From contig JANQFE010000124.1 of assembly GCA_028278025.1 (NCBI GenBank), positions 1 through 52,687 of the forward strand: 52,687 nucleotides of DNA. The letters run 5' to 3'. A program made the position numbers and the translations under genes. Positions within the stretch are counted from its first letter, which is position 1; each line of letters begins with the position of its first letter. The notes beneath the pieces are model-generated. The model had not been told where the DNA came from, did no database searches, and was given only the letters and a program-made list of their open reading frames with translations. This stretch comes from Thermodesulfobacteriota bacterium. GTDB lineage: Bacteria; Desulfobacterota; WTBG01; CAIYCZ01; CAIRTM01. Shown piece after piece: positions 1 to 7,901 of this stretch.

Positions 1-141
1 TCGCGCCTGTTTGGGCAGCAAGGGCAGTGCGAGCCTCAGCCTGAACTATACTAATAGTCGTTCCAGCGAGCAGGTTGCCCGCAGCAATCAAGCAGGTGCA
101 AGCCCAGCTTACACCCAATGTTAATTGTCCAGAAGTACTAG
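1..141. repeat. Fold-back repeat, left end cut by window
   Basis: This non-coding stretch resembles the repeat at 2803-2993. Both share a GCAGCAAGGGC block, an ACTATA core, a GTCGTTC-AGCGAGCA block, a GCCCGC-GCAATCAA block and a terminal GTACTAG. The sequence from about 1-35 is roughly the reverse complement of 80-110, so the whole element can fold into one long imperfect hairpin. It sits just upstream of the thiolase gene and could influence its transcription. Its left end lies outside the window. Confidence 0.6.
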
Positions 142-178
142 TACTAACTGAAAAAAAACATATGCAGGGAAGCAAACA

Positions 179-1363
179 ATGCGAGAAGTAGTAATCACAA
201 GTGCTGTAAGAACTCCGATCGGTAACTTTAACGGGGTTTTTAAAGACATCTCGGCTGTAAAGCTGGGCAGTCTGGTGATACGTGAGGCCGTAAAACGCTC
301 AGCCATTACCGGCGATGATGTTGAGGAGGTCATCATGGGTACTGTCCTGCCGACCGGCCTGGGCCAGAACCCGGCCAGACAGGCTATGATACAGGCCGGA
401 CTCCCTATGGATGTCGGGGCTTTGACGGTTAACAAGGTGTGTGGTTCGGGCTTGAAAGCCGTAATGCTTGGAGCCCGTGAAATAACCGGCGGCGATGCTA
501 AGATAGTTGTGGCAGGGGGGATGGAAAATATGAACCAGGCCCCCTATTATCTTGAGAAAAGCCGCTTCGGCTACCGAATGGGTAATGCACCCATCATTGA
601 CGGTATGATCCATGACGGCATCTGGGATGTGGTAAATGATTTCCATATGGGCTATACTGCAGAGCTGGTAAGTGAAAAATTTAATATCACCCGGGAAGAC
701 ATGGACCGGTTTGCCCTCATGTCTATAGAACGTGCCCTTGCAAGCATCAAGGAAGGACGATTCAAGACGGAAATTGTCCCGGTTAGCGTGCCTCAAAGGA
801 AAGGGGAGCCGGTTGTAGTGGACACCGATGAAACTCCGCGGAAAACAACCGGTGAAGTTCTTTCAAGATTGAAACCTGCATTTAAAAAAGACGGCAAGGT
901 AACGGCCGGTAATGCTTCCAAAATCAGTGACGGAGCTGCTGCTGTTGTTCTGATGGAAAAACAAACAGCTTTGCGCCGTGGTATCAAACCGCTGGCCACC
1001 GTGGGGGCACAGGGCTCTGCCGGCACAGTGCTTGAGGATGTTTTGGTAGCTCCTATAAACTCCATTCCGAAAGTGCTTGCAAAGGCCGGCTTGAGCCTTG
1101 ATGACATAGATTTACATGAAATAAACGAAGCCTTTGCTGCTTCCACTCTGGCTGTCAGTAGACATCTGGGCATACCCCTTGATAAACTGAACGTAAATGG
1201 CGGGGCCGTGGCTCTGGGGCACCCTATCGGTGCCAGCGGCACACGCATTCTGGTTGCGCTGCTCTATGCCATGCAGCAGCGCAATGTTCAGCGTGGTATG
1301 GCAACCTTATGCCTTGGGGGAGCAGAGGCAGTAAGCCTCATTGTTGAAAGGGAACGGCAATGA
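179..1363 (+). CDS. Acetyl-CoA acetyltransferase (thiolase)
   Basis: A 394-residue thiolase that condenses two acetyl-CoA to acetoacetyl-CoA or runs the reverse cleavage in the cytoplasm. The nucleophilic cysteine lies in VNKVCGSG (Cys88). The C-terminal catalytic pair is His348 in GGAVALGHPIGASG and Cys378 in CLGGAEA. Length and motif order are typical of the full family. The ATG at 179 follows an AGGGAA ribosome site. The stop overlaps the start of the crotonase gene by four bases (ATGA), so the two genes are translationally coupled and probably act together in a C4-CoA or beta-oxidation route. Substrate chain length cannot be told from sequence alone, so I give no symbol. Confidence 0.95.
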   Translation: MREVVITSAVRTPIGNFNGVFKDISAVKLGSLVIREAVKRSAITGDDVEEVIMGTVLPTGLGQNPARQAMIQAGLPMDVGALTVNKVCGSGLKAVMLGAREITGGDAKIVVAGGMENMNQAPYYLEKSRFGYRMGNAPIIDGMIHDGIWDVVNDFHMGYTAELVSEKFNITREDMDRFALMSIERALASIKEGRFKTEIVPVSVPQRKGEPVVVDTDETPRKTTGEVLSRLKPAFKKDGKVTAGNASKISDGAAAVVLMEKQTALRRGIKPLATVGAQGSAGTVLEDVLVAPINSIPKVLAKAGLSLDDIDLHEINEAFAASTLAVSRHLGIPLDKLNVNGGAVALGHPIGASGTRILVALLYAMQQRNVQRGMATLCLGGAEAVSLIVERERQ

Positions 1364-2142
1364 ACAATTATAGAAATATCCGCGTAACCGTGCAGGAAAA
1401 TATTGCCTTGATTACCATCAGCCGTCCTGATGTGCTCAACGCCTTGAACAGCGAAACAGTAACTGAATTACTCAAAGCGGTTCAAGAACTGGAACATGAC
1501 CCGCGGGCCCACATTGTTATTATTACCGGGGACGGCAAAGCATTCGTTGCGGGAGCTGATATAACCGAAATGAACAGTAAAGGTCCTGAAGAAGCCCGTA
1601 CGTACTCGGAGCTGGGACACAGCTTAATGCGTGCAATTCAAAACATGGGCAAAGCGGCAATTGCCGCTGTTAACGGCTATGCCCTGGGAGGCGGAACAGA
1701 ACTCGCCCTGGCCTGCGACATTCGCATTGCATCTGAAAATGCCCAATTCGGCCTTCCCGAAACAATTCTGGGTATAATTCCCGGCTGGGGAGCAACCCAG
1801 CGTATGCCCCGCCTGGTGGGAACCGCTGTAGCAAAAGAGCTCATCTTTACCGGTGAGATTATCAGTGCCCGGCGGGCCTTGGAAATAGGGCTTGTAAACA
1901 GGGTGGTACCCGATGAAGATCTCATGACTGCGGCTATGGATATGGCCCGCAAAATCAAGCACCAGGGACCGATTGCAGTCTCGCATGCCAAGCAGGTAAT
2001 AAACCGGGGAATGGACAGGCCCCTGCAAGAAGGATGCGGCCTGGAAATAGATGCATTTGTCTCCTGCTTTAACACTGAAGACCAGAAAGAAGGTCTGCAG
2101 GCTTTTATTGAAAAAAGAGAACCACGCTTTAAAGGCCGATAA
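1360..2142 (+). CDS. Enoyl-CoA hydratase / crotonase family
   Basis: A 260-residue crotonase-fold protein expected to hydrate crotonyl-CoA or a similar enoyl-CoA to the 3-hydroxyacyl-CoA. Both catalytic glutamates are present: Glu114 in GGGTELALACD and Glu134 in FGLPETILGIIPGWG. The oxyanion-hole regions (FVAGADITEM and NGYALGGG) are intact. It overlaps the thiolase stop by four bases and makes a two-gene unit with it. The hydroxyacyl-CoA dehydrogenase that would link the two steps is not in the window. It could serve short-chain fatty acid oxidation or butyrate-type metabolism. Confidence 0.93.
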   Translation: MNNYRNIRVTVQENIALITISRPDVLNALNSETVTELLKAVQELEHDPRAHIVIITGDGKAFVAGADITEMNSKGPEEARTYSELGHSLMRAIQNMGKAAIAAVNGYALGGGTELALACDIRIASENAQFGLPETILGIIPGWGATQRMPRLVGTAVAKELIFTGEIISARRALEIGLVNRVVPDEDLMTAAMDMARKIKHQGPIAVSHAKQVINRGMDRPLQEGCGLEIDAFVSCFNTEDQKEGLQAFIEKREPRFKGR

Positions 2143-2234
2143 GTGTAGCTTTCATTGATTAGGTACTGGACTGTAACAAGAGACCCTATGCACATGTGTC
2201 TGCATAATAACAATCCATATAAGGAGAAGCCAAA

Positions 2235-2729
2235 ATGACTTCAGGATATGACGATTATGATGATAATGATAAGCCCGACTGGAAAGAAATCGACCGGAAA
2301 AAAGATCGGAGCAAACATTTATCTGAGGATAAACCTGATGCCAAGCCAAAGTCTCCCAAGAAGGAGTGGGCCCAGAAGATGTACCTGAAAGAGATTGAAA
2401 ATCTTTTCAAAGGCAAAAAAGCATCCAAAGAGCACAGCAGTGCTCTTGAAGAAATACATCAAAGAGCCGGAACAAAGAAATTCAATACTACTGTAAAAAA
2501 ATATTTGAAAGAATACGGCTTGCCCGATGACTGGAGCACACTGTTTCTGATACTGGACTACAAGGATATAAAGATTGTAAAAAAGGCTATAGATCTTTTG
2601 GTAGAAATGTCAGCTGAGGAACCCCTGACAAAAAAAGAAGGGCTCAAGAGTAAACTTAATATCATAGCAATGACATCCGATAACGATGATTTGCGCGATG
2701 CCGCAGAAGAGGCCCTGGAAAATCTGTAA
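2235..2729 (+). CDS. Conserved-looking charged protein, unknown function
   Basis: A 164-residue soluble protein with no signal peptide or membrane segment. The first 55 residues are very rich in Asp, Lys and Glu and look disordered. Residues from about 60 to 164 look all-helical, with HEAT-like helix pairs (for example DIKIVKKAIDLLVEMSAEE and DNDDLRDAAEEALENL). The start follows a clear AAGGAG site. It lies 92 bp after the crotonase gene on the same strand and could share its transcript. I do not recognise a family. The helical repeat pattern suggests a protein-interaction role, which is only an inference. Confidence 0.7.
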   Translation: MTSGYDDYDDNDKPDWKEIDRKKDRSKHLSEDKPDAKPKSPKKEWAQKMYLKEIENLFKGKKASKEHSSALEEIHQRAGTKKFNTTVKKYLKEYGLPDDWSTLFLILDYKDIKIVKKAIDLLVEMSAEEPLTKKEGLKSKLNIIAMTSDNDDLRDAAEEALENL

Positions 2730-2802
2730 TGTATCTATAGACAAAAAAACATCAAAGGAAATACACCTGACCCGCATTGTCCCTCAGCATGGAGTGAACA
2801 CA

Positions 2803-2993
2803 CTAGTACAGCGGCACACTTTAATTTGTCAGTTGATCGGTGAAGGTCTTTGGTTTTGAGCAGCAAGGGCGGTGTGAGCAATTGCCTATACTATAAGAGC
2901 CGGTCGTTCAAGCGAGCACTTAGCCCGCTGCAATCAACACCAAAGACCCTCGCTAAAGCATTACCCCCAAATTCAAAAGTGCCACTGTACTAG
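2803..2993. repeat. Fold-back MITE-like element with 26-bp inverted ends
   Basis: The ends are 26-bp inverted repeats matching at 22 positions: left 2803-2828 begins CTAGTACAGCGGCAC, and right 2968-2993 read backwards begins CTAGTACAGTGGCAC. The interior is also nearly palindromic. GGTCTTTGG at about 2847 pairs with CCAAAGACC at about 2941, and GCAGCAAGGGC pairs with GCCCGCTGC. There is no reading frame, so this looks like a non-autonomous fold-back element. A related copy begins the window. Confidence 0.75.
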
Positions 2994-3081
2994 AGCATTT
3001 CACAGAAAAACATAGCCGCAGGCGGTCGAACCGCATCAGCCTTCGCAGCCGTGAGGCTACGCTTTTTTGCGAAAATGCTCT
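2992..3081. repeat. Short inverted-repeat element, AGAGCATTT ends
   Basis: The left end AGAGCATTTCACAGAAAAA is mirrored by TTTTTTGCGAAAATGCTCT at the right, giving a 90-bp hairpin with further pairing inside. The same end sequence bounds a longer element at 52383-52572, so this is a dispersed repeat family. It abuts the preceding fold-back element. It may double as a transcription terminator between the converging genes at 2235 and 3998. Confidence 0.65.
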
Positions 3082-3110
3082 AATGCCCTTACCTTTTATA
3101 CCTCCGGCTG

Positions 3111-3998
3111 TTACGATGTATACTTCTTCTTAATCTCATAGAGTCTTGTTAGATAATCTATCCGGTCGGCAAGCTGTTTACGACTTTCGATATCATCAAT
3201 AAGTGCTGCAACATGCGGTCTGATATCTATTCCGTATTTATTGAGATCACGTTTATTAGCCTCCTCAAGAACAAGGATACAGTAGTAGGTTGTCAAACAT
3301 CTTGTTTTGGAGCCCCTGCGAAAAAGATATGATTGGCCGGCAATAGTATTCAGGAAAAAGGCACTGTATTCATAAAGCAGTTCAGGTGCAATGGTAACCC
3401 CGCTCCCTTCAGCATTTTCTTTCCACGGATCCAGCCAATCAAAAAAAAGTTTTGCAGTGGGCTCAATAATATCCGACTCTCCCTGGAGAATATCTTTGAT
3501 TACCTGGATATCTTTTTTCCCAAGCACGCGAAAAAAATAGGTAATATTTTTTAGTAGTGTATATAAATCCTTTGTTTCACCGGAAACTACCGGCCTTGAG
3601 TTCTTAAGCCGTTCAATAAGCGTGTCCACATATGAGGCACTATCAAGAGGAATGCCCCTTTTTTTTAGATAACCTTTCTGGTCGATATACTCGAAAAAGT
3701 TTGTAATCTTGACATCAAGCTGTTCGGTTTCCGTCTTTGCTGTTGGTGTTTCAACCGCGATTTCGCCGAAAACTTCCGTCAACTTTTCATCAGCAATAGC
3801 AGGCTCGGTCTCCTGAAGCTCTTTTTCAAGCAGGGCCAGCTTGTCCTCAAGCTGTTCGGTTTTTTGCTCCCAACGGCTTCGTTCCTGCGATACTGCATCT
3901 TCTGCGACTTTTTTAACAACTTTCTCCTGGATGAAATAATAGCCGGCTGCTGCTGCAACAATAATAACTATGATTGGTATGACTATCTTTTTTGCCAT
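3111..3998 (-). CDS. Membrane-anchored coiled-coil protein, unknown function
   Basis: A 295-residue protein. Residues 4-24 (IVIPIIVIIVAAAAGYYFI) form one N-terminal membrane segment or uncleaved signal anchor. A charged coiled coil follows at about residues 27-66, with repeated Glu/Lys/Gln heptads. The rest, about 90-295, is probably periplasmic and mainly helical. I recognise no catalytic motif. An SD-like AGGAGACAGGAC precedes the ATG. It is on the same strand as the aldehyde dehydrogenase gene upstream (49 bp gap) and may be cotranscribed with it, though no functional link is visible. Confidence 0.75.
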   Translation of the reverse strand: MAKKIVIPIIVIIVAAAAGYYFIQEKVVKKVAEDAVSQERSRWEQKTEQLEDKLALLEKELQETEPAIADEKLTEVFGEIAVETPTAKTETEQLDVKITNFFEYIDQKGYLKKRGIPLDSASYVDTLIERLKNSRPVVSGETKDLYTLLKNITYFFRVLGKKDIQVIKDILQGESDIIEPTAKLFFDWLDPWKENAEGSGVTIAPELLYEYSAFFLNTIAGQSYLFRRGSKTRCLTTYYCILVLEEANKRDLNKYGIDIRPHVAALIDDIESRKQLADRIDYLTRLYEIKKKYTS

Positions 3999-4047
3999 GT
4001 CCTGTCTCCTGTACGTTCATGGTTCTTAAATCAAGAAAGCAATTAAA

Positions 4048-5469
4048 CTAATTGTGCATTACCATCACCTTAATGTCTGTCATCTCTTCCAGAGCATATT
4101 TTACGCCTTCCCTTCCAAAGCCCGAATGCTTGATGCCGCCGTAGGGGAAATTATCAACCCTGAAGGTCGGCACTTCATTGACCATGACCCCGCCTACCTC
4201 AAGCCGCTTAAATGCCGTGAAGATTTTTTCGATATCCCTGGTAAAAATACCTGCCTGCAGGCCATAGTCGGAGTTATTGACTTCTGCAAGGGCCTTGTCA
4301 AAGCTCGTGTAAGGAAAGAGTACGGTTACCGGACCAAAGATTTCACATCTCACACAGCGGGCATGATCGGGAACCCGGGCAAGCACGGTCGGCAAATATA
4401 TATTGCCCGAATATGTTCCGCCACACAGAACCTCTCCGCCAAGTTGTCGGGCCTCTTCAACCCATTCATGAATCCTTTCTGCTTCGCCCGGCTGTATAAG
4501 CGGCCCTACAAAAGTCTCTTCTGAAAGGGGATCGCCTGTTTTAATTGCCTCAACCTGTTCTATAAATTTTTTTTCAAATTCACTATATATGTTTTCATGT
4601 ACATATATTCTCTGCAAGCCTATGCATACCTGGCCGGCATACACATACCCCCCGAAAACCGACCGTGCAACAGCCAGATTGATATCTGCATCAGGCTCTA
4701 CCACAACAGCAGCATTACCGCCGAGTTCCAGGGATATTTTTTTCCTGCCGCATATATGTTTCAGCTTCCATCCAACATCCGGGCTGCCGGTAAAACTTAC
4801 CATCCTGATCCGCTCATCTGTGACCATCTTTTCAGCCAGACCGGCAGAACAGGGCAGGATATTAACCGCACCCTCCGGCAAGCCGGCCTCTAACAGGGCC
4901 TCCCCCAGCTTCAGGGCCGTCAGAGGAGTTGCAGAAGACGGCTTGTGCACAACCGTATTGCCTGCTGCAAGTGCCGGTGCAATCTTATGGGCCACCAGGT
5001 TCAGAGGGAAATTAAAGGGGGTAATCGCTAAAACAGGTCCAATCGGAAAACGCCGGGTTATGGCAATCCTGTTGCCTGCTGCAGGGGTAATGTCAAGCGG
5101 CAGCACCTCACCCCCCATACGAGTGGCCTCCTCTGCAGCCAGGCTAAAAGTGGTCACGGCACGCTGCACCTCTGCCCGGGCTGCTGTTATGGGTTTGCCG
5201 GCCTCCAGTGCTATGGAGCGGGCCAACTCATCATTTCTTTTCTGCAGTAAATCAGCTGTGTTTGAAAGCAGGACGGCCCTTTCATGCGAGGCCCTGTTTC
5301 GCGTAACAGCAAATGCTTTCACAGCAGCTTTCAGAGCCTCACCGATTTGCGCCTCACCGGCCCTGTAAACATCTGCAACTGCTGTTCCATCATAGGGGCT
5401 GCATACCGGCATCCTGATGTCAGTTTGCCGCCAGGTATTATTTATAAGTATTTTATTCTGTTCTGCCAT
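4048..5469 (-). CDS. NAD(P)-dependent aldehyde dehydrogenase
   Basis: A 473-residue aldehyde dehydrogenase that would oxidise an aldehyde to the acid with NAD or NADP. The oxyanion Asn153 is in TPFNFPLN, the cofactor-binding Lys is in HKPSSATP (Lys176), the general base is Glu248 in SLELGGN, and the nucleophile is Cys282 in AGQVCIGLQR. Length is normal for the family. The Cys-Ile-Gly-Leu-Gln context resembles lactaldehyde or glyceraldehyde-3-phosphate dehydrogenase-like branches rather than classical retinal dehydrogenases. The substrate remains uncertain. The gene starts about 105 bp from the tmRNA gene and is divergent from it. Confidence 0.93.
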   Translation of the reverse strand: MAEQNKILINNTWRQTDIRMPVCSPYDGTAVADVYRAGEAQIGEALKAAVKAFAVTRNRASHERAVLLSNTADLLQKRNDELARSIALEAGKPITAARAEVQRAVTTFSLAAEEATRMGGEVLPLDITPAAGNRIAITRRFPIGPVLAITPFNFPLNLVAHKIAPALAAGNTVVHKPSSATPLTALKLGEALLEAGLPEGAVNILPCSAGLAEKMVTDERIRMVSFTGSPDVGWKLKHICGRKKISLELGGNAAVVVEPDADINLAVARSVFGGYVYAGQVCIGLQRIYVHENIYSEFEKKFIEQVEAIKTGDPLSEETFVGPLIQPGEAERIHEWVEEARQLGGEVLCGGTYSGNIYLPTVLARVPDHARCVRCEIFGPVTVLFPYTSFDKALAEVNNSDYGLQAGIFTRDIEKIFTAFKRLEVGGVMVNEVPTFRVDNFPYGGIKHSGFGREGVKYALEEMTDIKVMVMHN

Positions 5470-5496
5470 CTTCTTGAATCCCGACTATAATCGAAC

Positions 5497-5525
5497 TTTC
5501 CGTTAGATAGTTTTTATGCTATAAA
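5497..5525 (+). promoter_or_regulatory. Probable tmRNA promoter
   Basis: A weak -35 (TTTCCG, 5497-5502) lies 17 bp from a good -10 (TATAAA, 5520-5525) in an AT-rich stretch. Transcription would start about 45 bp before the mature tmRNA 5' end, consistent with RNase P processing. Confidence 0.5.
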
Positions 5526-5573
5526 ATAATATATGTTTTTTTAATACATTTCAAACCATAAGTCCAACAGAAA

Positions 5574-5933
5574 GGGGGCGAAACGGGTTCGACGGGAGTA
5601 GTTGAAGCGCTTGCTGCATGCCGAGGTTCCTACAGGCTCGTTAAAAAGGTAGGACTCTATATAATCGCAGACGATTATAACTACGCTCTGGCTGCATAGA
5701 CGGCCAGCGTCCTTCTCATTTTTTCCTGCGGGATGAACAAGGGCGCAACTTTAGCAGGATAGCCGCTGGTTTTTTCTCACGGAATGTGTGGCGAATCTTA
5801 ATGTGAGATAGTCTTTATAAGCATCCTGCTCCTGGGAGACTGTGAAGACGAAACCTGTAAAACAGGGGATATGTATGTAGATGCAATCGTGGAATGCTTC
5901 CGGACGGGGGTTCGACTCCCCCCGCCTCCACCA
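5574..5933 (+). ncRNA. ssrA: tmRNA (one-piece), tag ADDYNYALAA
   Basis: tmRNA rescues stalled ribosomes and tags the nascent chain for proteolysis. The 5' end GGGGGCG pairs with CGCCTCC just before the 3' ACCA, giving a seven-pair acceptor stem with the G3-U wobble that alanyl-tRNA synthetase recognises. The TTCGACT T-loop is at 5911-5917. The resume codon GCA is at 5667-5669 and the tag reading frame ends at TAG 5697-5699, encoding ADDYNYALAA. The typical ALAA end is present. The mature 3' CCA is at 5931-5933. The prophage is inserted at this 3' end, and attL recreates the complete gene. Confidence 0.95.
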
Positions 5934-5938
5934 ATATT
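5905..5938 (+). other. attL core
   Basis: This 34-bp copy is identical to 44991-45024. It covers the last 29 bp of tmRNA, including the T-arm half and CCA, plus AATATT-side bases. Identity stops exactly at 5904/44990 and 5939/45025. Integrating into the 3' end of tmRNA with restoration of the gene is a well-known strategy of tyrosine-integrase phages. Confidence 0.95.
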
Positions 5939-5984
5939 ATACGGAAAGTTCAATAGTTTAGCTATTTTTACAGGCGCTAAAAAG

Positions 5985-6002
5985 TTGATCATTTGTTGAT
6001 CA
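5985..6002. promoter_or_regulatory. Candidate integrase arm sites, left
   Basis: Two TTGATCA heptamers start at 5985 and 5996, exactly 11 bp apart and 47 bp inside attL. The same pair with the same 11-bp spacing occurs beside attR at 44938 and 44949. The symmetric placement near both ends suggests arm-type binding sites for integrase or an excisionase. This is inference from position and repetition. Confidence 0.55.
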
Positions 6003-6142
6003 CCTATTATTGTTTTTGCTCAATAATTTTGGAATGCTTTTTATAATCATTACAGGTATAGTCCACACTAAACTTGCGTATGATTCTCCATTGATGAAAG
6101 CTTTTATATATTTTTGAATTGATTTTTTCATCTACTTTTCCA
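6003..6142. other. Gap with no gene seen
   Basis: An AT-rich stretch between the left arm sites and the lipoprotein stop codon. I see no reading frame with a ribosome site and no strong terminator. Confidence 0.4.
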
Positions 6143-6931
6143 TCATTTTGAACTTATGTGCGTTTTGTCAACATACAAGTTGCGATCCTCGGGCGGATCA
6201 TAATAATCATTATAAAACCCTATGGCAAACTCACGGGTTCCTGCTATTACTTCAATTTCAAATACAAATGTGTCGGGATCAGTATTGTTGACAAACACAG
6301 TGCTCTGAATCTCACCATCTATAATCAGCTCCATCTCCGGGCCGATACCCTCAGCCAGCGATCCTCTAGCCGTGATCTCAAAACGATAGGTGCCGGTTTC
6401 AGGAAAATCAATATCCTGGCTCATAGTACCGTTTGACCATAGCAGCCAGTAGTCATCCCGCTGAGCACCGTTCGCATGATAGATCATGTCTTCAGCCTCA
6501 ATAATGAGATTGAATGGAGGTTCTGTACAATCCGATTTGCCGTACACGATTTCACTGTACTCACTCCATCCATGTAACGCAGAGGCGAACACCTGAGCAC
6601 TTACCTCCACCATCCGAGTACCGAACAGATCACACCAGTTGGGCACATTAAAAGAAGTACCACCACACTGTATCCACTCTTGTTCCGACGGCAAATCTGT
6701 CTCACCGCATTGAGGCTGAGGTCTAGCCATGATCCGCACAGTTGAATCAAGAGGCGTGTCCCAAGCGATTGTATAATTTCCTGTACCGGTAAGCTCAAAT
6801 ATCTGCAATCCCCCTACAGCGCTCATGGTACGCATGGTTGCAATCCTAAGCATTGCAGGCTGATATATAGGATTGAATGCACATCCAAAACAGAGAACAC
6901 TATACAAAACAACAAAAATATTTTTTTTCAT
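6143..6931 (-). CDS. Prophage lipoprotein with carbohydrate-binding-like domain
   Basis: A 262-residue protein starting with a lipoprotein signal (MKKNIFVVLYSVLCFGC, lipobox Cys at residue 17). Residues from about 150 to 262 begin EAEDM and read as a beta-sandwich of the calcium-dependent carbohydrate-binding type. The landmarks are IEAEDM, FPETGTYRFEI, MELIIDGE, and a late run of aromatic and acidic residues (FYNDYYDPPEDR). The middle has several Cys and an Ig-like look. It is the last gene before attL, a usual place for lysogenic conversion genes, and does not resemble a virion protein. It could alter the host surface or block phage adsorption. The exact CBM family is uncertain, and the upstream ribosome site (AAAGA) is weak. 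Confidence 0.7.
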   Translation of the reverse strand: MKKNIFVVLYSVLCFGCAFNPIYQPAMLRIATMRTMSAVGGLQIFELTGTGNYTIAWDTPLDSTVRIMARPQPQCGETDLPSEQEWIQCGGTSFNVPNWCDLFGTRMVEVSAQVFASALHGWSEYSEIVYGKSDCTEPPFNLIIEAEDMIYHANGAQRDDYWLLWSNGTMSQDIDFPETGTYRFEITARGSLAEGIGPEMELIIDGEIQSTVFVNNTDPDTFVFEIEVIAGTREFAIGFYNDYYDPPEDRNLYVDKTHISSK

Positions 6932-6950
6932 TTATTTGTCTTTCTTTTAT

Positions 6951-7238
6951 TCAGGTTTTTATGTGCGGATCAATCGTGCTCGAAGTCCGGGTGCCGTATC
7001 CGGTAAATCCTGCTTTTTCGACGTAGCTTTCAAAATACCATGTCCCGGCCTGATCCAGATCGTCAGCCGAGTCGGTGGTATATGATATCGATGTGCTGGA
7101 TTCTTCGGCGGCTGTCCATTCTCCGCTGGTGCCGTCAGGTTTCTTATAAATAATTTTTCGGACAGTTGCCACGGTAATGTCGATAGAACAGTCGACTGTT
7201 ATCTTTGCGCCAATGGTACCGACTTTCAGGTTTGACAT
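6951..7238 (-). CDS. Small Ig-like phage structural protein
   Basis: A 95-residue protein that looks all-beta. It reads like a bacterial Ig-like or tail decoration module: VGTIGAKITVDCSIDIT, then TSISYTTDSADDL, then GTWYFESYVEKAG. It lies in the tail-fibre/lysis gene block and is separated by 13 bp from the next gene upstream. A GGGAG-like site precedes the start. A role as accessory tail-tip protein is inferred from position. Confidence 0.6.
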   Translation of the reverse strand: MSNLKVGTIGAKITVDCSIDITVATVRKIIYKKPDGTSGEWTAAEESSTSISYTTDSADDLDQAGTWYFESYVEKAGFTGYGTRTSSTIDPHIKT

Positions 7239-7251
7239 GATTTACTCCCGA

Positions 7252-7452
7252 TTAATTATTATGCGTCATTGTGCTGGTGATTATAAGTTCGGTTACTGCC
7301 GGGCTTGACTTTGTTAGTGCGGATGTCATGTCGCTGTCGACACCCAGGACGTTAACCAAATAGCTACTTAAAGACAAAAACAACTGTCCAAACAAAACAC
7401 CCGACATGCCACGGGTAACGATACTGTTATCTGTAAAACCCTGCGTTATCAT
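7252..7452 (-). CDS. Small phage protein, unknown
   Basis: A 66-residue protein overlapping the stop of the upstream gene by four bases (ATGA-type junction), which supports translation. The middle, about residues 17-38, is hydrophobic (VLFGQLFLSLSSYLVNVLG) and could be a membrane helix or a buried strand. No family is recognised. Confidence 0.6.
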   Translation of the reverse strand: MITQGFTDNSIVTRGMSGVLFGQLFLSLSSYLVNVLGVDSDMTSALTKSSPAVTELIITSTMTHNN

Positions 7453-7886
7453 GTAACGACCTCGCGTTTGTAGATTTCTGTCATGGCCGGGTGGCCGCTG
7501 GCATCGAACAAGTTAAACCGGGCGACTTCGGTCGTACCGTCTGCCTTATAAAATATCATCTGATTTTCGGTTATCTCCCACTTGCCGCTGTCGATGTCTT
7601 TCAAAAAAGTTATATCGGTTTGCAGGCTGGCGACGTTGCCTTGTATCGATGTCGCTATAGGTGCATATCGTTCCGGTCCCGCCAGAGTTATGCTATCAGA
7701 AACACCAACATAGTCTTCGGTATTTGATGCGCTGACATAATCGTATTTATACCAGCCGTTACCGATCTCGGTCATAACCTGGGCGTCAACAACGATACTG
7801 TTGTCAGACACCTTCCGAAGTGTAATTGTTGGAGACAGACCGGTTTTGGGAATACCTGATTCGGAAAAGTAAGTTGTAAAAATCAT
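7449..7886 (-). CDS. Phage tail-tip/fibre-associated protein
   Basis: A 145-residue protein. Residues 1-75 read as a beta-sandwich (GLSPTITLRKVSDNSIVVD, then GNGWYKYDYVSASN), a pattern seen in phage fibre-associated proteins that begin with a PTITL-type strand. Residues 76-115 include a short helical linker (IQGNVASLQTDITFLKDI), and the end has an ENQMIFYKADGTTEVARF motif common in phage baseplate or fibre adaptors. It overlaps the 66-residue gene downstream. Specific function unknown. Confidence 0.65.
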   Translation of the reverse strand: MIFTTYFSESGIPKTGLSPTITLRKVSDNSIVVDAQVMTEIGNGWYKYDYVSASNTEDYVGVSDSITLAGPERYAPIATSIQGNVASLQTDITFLKDIDSGKWEITENQMIFYKADGTTEVARFNLFDASGHPAMTEIYKREVVT

Positions 7887-7901
7887 AGTTGTGTCCTCAA
7901 T

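Noticed and set aside
5493..5951. Inverted GAACTTTCCGT (5493-5503) and ACGGAAAGTTC (5941-5951) flanking tmRNA
   Set aside because: An exact 11-bp match, but the right copy is on the prophage side and there is no other sign of a structure; probably chance.
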